Source: Gammaproteobacteria bacterium
GTDB taxonomy: Bacteria > Pseudomonadota > Gammaproteobacteria > SZUA-140
Direction: 5' to 3'
DNA: 8,479 bases
Assembly (NCBI GenBank): GCA_026994735.1
Contig: JALWQD010000059.1
Span: forward strand, 1 to 8,479
Both the position numbers and the translations under genes were made by a program. Positions within the stretch are counted from its first letter, which is position 1. The number at the start of each line of letters is the position of its first letter. Under the pieces are notes generated by a model. The model had not been told where the DNA came from and did not search any database. It was given only the letters and a program-made list of their open reading frames with translations. Shown here piece after piece: positions 5,725 to 8,479 of the stretch.

Positions 5725-6975
5725 ATGTTTAAACCACTTCCTCTTTGTATTGGTCTGCGCTATACGCGTGCGCGCCGCCGCAATCATTTTATCTCTTTCA
5801 GTGCTCTGGCTTCGATGCTGGGTATTGCCGTAGGTGTCATGGCATTGATTACCGTGTTGTCGGTCATGAATGGATTTGAGAAGGAGTTACGACATCGCAT
5901 CCTGGGGGTTGTCTCGCATGCCACGATTGAGGCACGTTGGGGCGCCTTTGCTGATTGGCAGGACGTCGCCCGACGTTTGCAGGCGAGACCCGAAATCAAA
6001 GGTTCAGCACCTTTCATCAACGGTCAGGCGATGCTTGCCAATGGCCCGCGTGTGACCGGTAGTCTGTTGCGCGGGGTTTTGCCCGGGCGCGAGCCGGAAG
6101 TCTCCGAGCTGGCGAAGAAGATGATCCAGGGGCGTCTTGATGAGCTGCGGCCAGGTGCCTTTAATATTATTCTCGGTAATGAGCTGGCCGCACAGCTGGG
6201 TGTCGGTGTTGGTGACCGGATTATGGTTGTGACACCCCAGGCAACCGTCAGCCCGGTGGGGATGCTGCCGCGTCTGCGACGGTTTACTGTCAGTGGCATC
6301 TTTTCAGTCGGAATGTATGAATATGACAGTGGTTTGGCATTATTGCACCTGGATGATGCGGCGAGGCTTTATCGCCTTGAGAAAGGCACGGTGACCGGTT
6401 TACGATTGCGTTTGGCTAATCTCTTTGAGGCGCCACAAACGGCGGCTAATCTGAACGCAGAAATTCCCCCCGGTTATCGGGTTATCGATTGGACCCAGCG
6501 CCATGCCAACTTTTTTCGTGCCGTGCATATGGAAAAAATTGTCATGACCGTGATTCTGTTCCTGATCGTTGCTGTGGCGGCTTTCAATCTGATTTCGACC
6601 CTGGTTATGATGGTCAGTGACAAGCGCGGCGACGTGGCTATTTTGCGCACCATGGGGGCCAGTCCGGCGGCGATAATGACGATCTTTGTTGTCCAGGGGG
6701 CGGTGACGGGGATTATCGGTACGTTGATCGGTGTCGTCCTCGGTGTTGCCCTGGCCGAGAATATTGATACCGTTGTGCCGGCCATTGAGCAGCTGATGGG
6801 CATCAAGTTTCTTGCCGCGGATGTTTATTATATCAATGAGCTGCCTTCCGATATGCGCTGGTTCGATGTTATGTCGATTGCACTGACGGCCGTGTTGCTT
6901 TGTCTTTGCGCGACGCTTTATCCCGCCTGGCGGGCGGCACGGACAGCGCCGGCAGAGGCCCTGCGTTATGAGTGA
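5725..6975 (+). CDS. lolC: Lipoprotein-releasing ABC transporter permease, LolC/LolE family
   Basis: This 416-residue inner-membrane protein belongs to the LolCDE machinery, which pulls mature outer-membrane lipoproteins out of the inner membrane and hands them to the chaperone LolA. The family layout is complete: an N-terminal amphipathic start (LCIGLRYTRARRRNHFISF), one membrane helix at ~24-49 with VMNGFEKELR after it, a large periplasmic domain (~50-270), then three more helices at ~271-297, 314-344 and 379-399, and the YPAWRAARTAPAEALRYE ending that contacts the ATPase. Residues ~170-187 (TPQATVSPVGMLPRLRRF) resemble the LolA-binding hook of LolC. SDKRGDVAILRTMGA at 298-312 is the coupling region. 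The start has AAGGA at 5708-5712. It overlaps lolD by 8 bases. No second permease gene (lolE) follows lolD, so this protein may act as a homodimer, as described for LolF; automatic annotation could call it lolC, lolE or lolF. Confidence 0.92.
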   Translation: MFKPLPLCIGLRYTRARRRNHFISFSALASMLGIAVGVMALITVLSVMNGFEKELRHRILGVVSHATIEARWGAFADWQDVARRLQARPEIKGSAPFINGQAMLANGPRVTGSLLRGVLPGREPEVSELAKKMIQGRLDELRPGAFNIILGNELAAQLGVGVGDRIMVVTPQATVSPVGMLPRLRRFTVSGIFSVGMYEYDSGLALLHLDDAARLYRLEKGTVTGLRLRLANLFEAPQTAANLNAEIPPGYRVIDWTQRHANFFRAVHMEKIVMTVILFLIVAVAAFNLISTLVMMVSDKRGDVAILRTMGASPAAIMTIFVVQGAVTGIIGTLIGVVLGVALAENIDTVVPAIEQLMGIKFLAADVYYINELPSDMRWFDVMSIALTAVLLCLCATLYPAWRAARTAPAEALRYE

Positions 6976-7651
6976 CCAGCCATTAATCAGTGCCCGCGGT
7001 TTGTCCAAGGTCTATGGCCAGGGTGAGACAGCAGTAGAGATCTTTCGTGATCTTGATCTTGCCGTTGCTGCCGGCGAGCGGCTGGCCATTATTGGCAGTT
7101 CCGGTGCTGGCAAAAGTACGTTGCTGCATTTGCTCGGCGGACTCGATGAGCCGAGCGGCGGCGAGGTCATCATCGATGGCCATCAATTTTCTGCCTGCAA
7201 CCAGCGTCAGCGTGGCGAAATTCGCAATCGCAGCCTCGGTTTCGTCTATCAGTTTCACCATTTGCTGGCCGAGTTTACGGCGCTGGAAAACGTTGCTATG
7301 CCACTGCTGATAGGTGGCATGACTGTCACAACAGCACAAGCAAAGGCATTGTTGATGTTGCAGCAGGTTGGTTTGGGTCAGCGTCTAGGACATCGTCCGG
7401 GTGAGTTGTCCGGTGGCGAGCGGCAGCGCGCAGCGATCGCCCGGGCATTGGTCGCTCAGCCTGCCTGCCTGTTGGCCGATGAGCCAACCGGTAATCTTGA
7501 TCGTCGTAATGCCGATGAGGTGTTTCGCCTGATGCTGGCACTTAACGCCGAGCAGGGTAGTAGCCTGATTATTGTCACGCATGAGCGTGCGCTGGCCGAG
7601 CGCATGGATCGTATACTGGTTCTCGATGACGGTCAGTTACGCGATGAATGA
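6968..7651 (+). CDS. lolD: Lipoprotein-releasing ABC transporter ATP-binding protein LolD
   Basis: This 227-residue ATPase drives lipoprotein release by the Lol permease from the cytoplasmic side. It is complete, with Walker A GSSGAGKST at 43-51, Q-loop Gln95, signature LSGGE at 147-151, Walker B ending in Asp171-Glu172, D-loop GNLD at 175-178 and switch His205. The LolD subgroup of the MacB/LolD/FtsE ATPases is shown by GFVYQFHHLLAEFTALENV (91-109), where the FHHLL after the Q-loop is typical, and by QRAAIARALVAQPACLLADEPTGNLD, and the length fits (LolD is about 230 residues). Its ATG lies inside the end of the permease gene with AGAGG at 6954-6958, so the two are translated from one message. 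LolD would need two permease subunits; only one permease gene is present here. Confidence 0.95.
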   Translation: MSDQPLISARGLSKVYGQGETAVEIFRDLDLAVAAGERLAIIGSSGAGKSTLLHLLGGLDEPSGGEVIIDGHQFSACNQRQRGEIRNRSLGFVYQFHHLLAEFTALENVAMPLLIGGMTVTTAQAKALLMLQQVGLGQRLGHRPGELSGGERQRAAIARALVAQPACLLADEPTGNLDRRNADEVFRLMLALNAEQGSSLIIVTHERALAERMDRILVLDDGQLRDE

Positions 7652-7759
7652 TGGTACACGATGCCATTTTATGGCCTGTTTGAGTGATTCAACGATTGCT
7701 GTCGGGTTCATCATGTTGTCGCAGCCAGGACGTGCAGCAAGCAAATTTGAGGAGGAAAT
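7652..7759 (+). other. Spacer between lolD and ridA with a small hairpin
   Basis: These 108 bases contain a perfect 5-bp hairpin, GCCAT-TTT-ATGGC (7663-7675), not followed by a T run, so it is not called as a terminator. No convincing promoter hexamers were found, though the gap is large enough for ridA to have its own. A 10-codon open frame from 7651 has no support. Confidence 0.4.
7750..7755 (+). promoter_or_regulatory. Strong ribosome binding site (AGGAGG) for ridA
   Basis: A full AGGAGG core ends 4 bases before the ridA ATG, the best match to the 16S rRNA tail in the window. It predicts efficient translation of ridA compared with its neighbours. Confidence 0.75.
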
Positions 7760-8146
7760 ATGACACGGGAAATCATTGCCACAGCGGCAGCGCCAGAGGC
7801 TATTGGTACCTATTCACAGGCCATCAAGGTTGCTGGCACGGTCTACCTTTCGGGGCAGATTCCCCTTGTGCCGGCGACGATGGAGATGGTTGTCGGCGGC
7901 ATTGAGGCCGAGATCCGTCAGGTTTTCGAAAATCTCAGTGCGGTATGCCAGGCCGCAGGTGGTTGTTTGGATGACATCGTCAAACTCAATGTTTTTTTAA
8001 TTGACCTGGATAACTTTAGCCTGGTTAACGAGATTATGGCGACGTTCTTTGCCGCTCAATATCCCGCGCGTGCGGCGGTACAGGTATCGGCTTTGCCGCG
8101 TGCTGCCGGGGTCGAAATGGATGCGGTTATGGTCGTTCCTGATTAA
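7760..8146 (+). CDS. ridA: RidA family 2-iminobutanoate/2-iminopropanoate deaminase
   Basis: This 128-residue cytoplasmic enzyme has exactly the usual length of RidA (YjgF/YER057c/UK114). It hydrolyses reactive enamine/imine intermediates made by PLP-dependent enzymes such as threonine dehydratase, protecting other PLP enzymes from damage. It shows the archetypal RidA N-terminus (APEAIGTYSQAI at 11-22), YLSGQIPLVP (29-38), and the family signature YPARAAVQVSALPRAAGVEMDAV at 101-123, split here around the catalytic-type Arg104 and Glu119. Arg104 corresponds to the arginine that binds the substrate carboxylate, so true deaminase activity is expected. RidA forms trimers with active sites at the interfaces. 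The next gene is recG, only 39 bases downstream; ridA next to recG, often after spoT, is a familiar order in Pseudomonas-like genomes. Confidence 0.95.
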   Translation: MTREIIATAAAPEAIGTYSQAIKVAGTVYLSGQIPLVPATMEMVVGGIEAEIRQVFENLSAVCQAAGGCLDDIVKLNVFLIDLDNFSLVNEIMATFFAAQYPARAAVQVSALPRAAGVEMDAVMVVPD

Positions 8147-8171
8147 TGCAGGCCGCCGCTAAGCGCTAGCC

Positions 8172-8184
8172 CGGGACGGTCCCG
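8172..8184 (+). promoter_or_regulatory. Small GC-rich hairpin directly before the recG start
   Basis: CGGGA (8172-8176) and TCCCG (8180-8184) can pair around a CGG loop and end one base before the recG ATG. The only Shine-Dalgarno-like bases for recG (GGGACGG) lie inside it, so folding would hide the ribosome site. Its position is suggestive of translational control, but the stem is short. Confidence 0.45.
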
Positions 8185-8185
8185 C

Positions 8186-8479
8186 ATGACGATGACTGCG
8201 ACGGCAAGTCGCTTGCTGCAGCCGGTATCCAGTTTGCGGGGTGTCGGTCCCCGTTTGCGCGAACATCTCGCTCGTCTGGAAATTCATCTGCTGGGCGATT
8301 TGCTCTTTCATTTGCCGCTGCGCTATGAAGATCGCAGTCGGCTGGTGGCTATTGCCCGCTTGCGCCATGGTATGCAAGTTGTTGTCCGCGGGCAGGTGTT
8401 GTCACGACAGACCGTGCAGGGGCGACGGCGCAGTTTGCGCATCGTTCTGGTCGAGGACGATGCGGAACTGGCATTACGC
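8186..8479 (+). CDS. recG: ATP-dependent DNA helicase RecG, N-terminal part (runs off window)
   Basis: The 98 visible residues are the start of RecG, a helicase that remodels stalled replication forks and branched DNA. Recognisable are SLRGVGPRLREHLARLEIHLLGDLLFHLP at 16-44 (split: the GVGP helix-hairpin and the LLFHLP motif), LRYEDRSRL at 45-53, and the first strands of the wedge OB-fold (VVVRGQVLSRQ, then GRRRSLRIVLVEDD). Full RecG is about 690 residues, so the helicase motifs lie beyond the window. The start at 8186 is chosen because the family begins about 10 residues before GVGP. A second ATG two codons later is equally possible. The frame is open back to the ridA stop, with no better start codon between. 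There is no clear ribosome site outside the hairpin. Confidence 0.93.
   Translation, partial: MTMTATASRLLQPVSSLRGVGPRLREHLARLEIHLLGDLLFHLPLRYEDRSRLVAIARLRHGMQVVVRGQVLSRQTVQGRRRSLRIVLVEDDAELALR

Noticed and set aside
5556..5736. Possible gene tail on the minus strand upstream of lolC/E (Gln/Trp/Pro-rich, ending at 5556)
   Set aside because: There is no start codon or ribosome site, and the frame is closed by a stop near 5736 with no room for a full gene.
6400..7008. Long minus-strand open frame (about 200 codons) inside lolC/E
   Set aside because: It is antisense to a well-conserved permease, low in hydrophobic core residues, and has no ribosome site.

Overview
The window reads as a bacterial chromosome segment with dense genes, mostly short intergenic gaps, canonical Shine-Dalgarno sites and moderate GC. 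The Lol lipoprotein-export genes, the ridA-recG adjacency, the Pst-type transporter and two predicted lipoproteins point to a Gram-negative bacterium. A gammaproteobacterium or close relative is the best guess, by inference from gene content only. No rRNA, tRNA, CRISPR array or transposase gene was seen.

Left end (1-~840): a truncated leftward gene for a cyclodeaminase/methenyl-THF cyclohydrolase family protein (1-330). It is divergent from a rightward gene for a very acidic, proline-rich protein with one membrane segment (from 479). The gap between them holds two back-to-back extended -10 promoters that form the arms of a perfect 9-bp inverted repeat.

Junction and Pst remnant (~836-2180): just after the membrane segment of the acidic protein, the sequence becomes the middle of a PstA-type phosphate permease, in a different frame and without its N-terminal third. 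It is followed by an intact, overlapping pstB. pstS, pstC and phoU are absent. This is either a real deletion or rearrangement or an assembly chimera, so everything left of ~840 should be treated as possibly foreign to the rest.

Centre (2209-5473): a leftward lipoprotein of unknown family with a striking HxCxCxH motif, divergent from a small ankyrin-repeat lipoprotein. Then comes a ~320-base stretch with no supported gene, and a leftward orphan CheW-type protein with a chemoreceptor zinc-binding (CZB) domain inserted inside the CheW domain.

Right end (5725-8479): lolC/E-type permease and lolD overlap as an operon that would export lipoproteins such as the two encoded here. Only one permease gene is seen, as in LolDF-type organisms. 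They are followed by ridA, with a near-perfect ribosome site, and by the 5' part of recG, which lies in frame with ridA behind a small hairpin.
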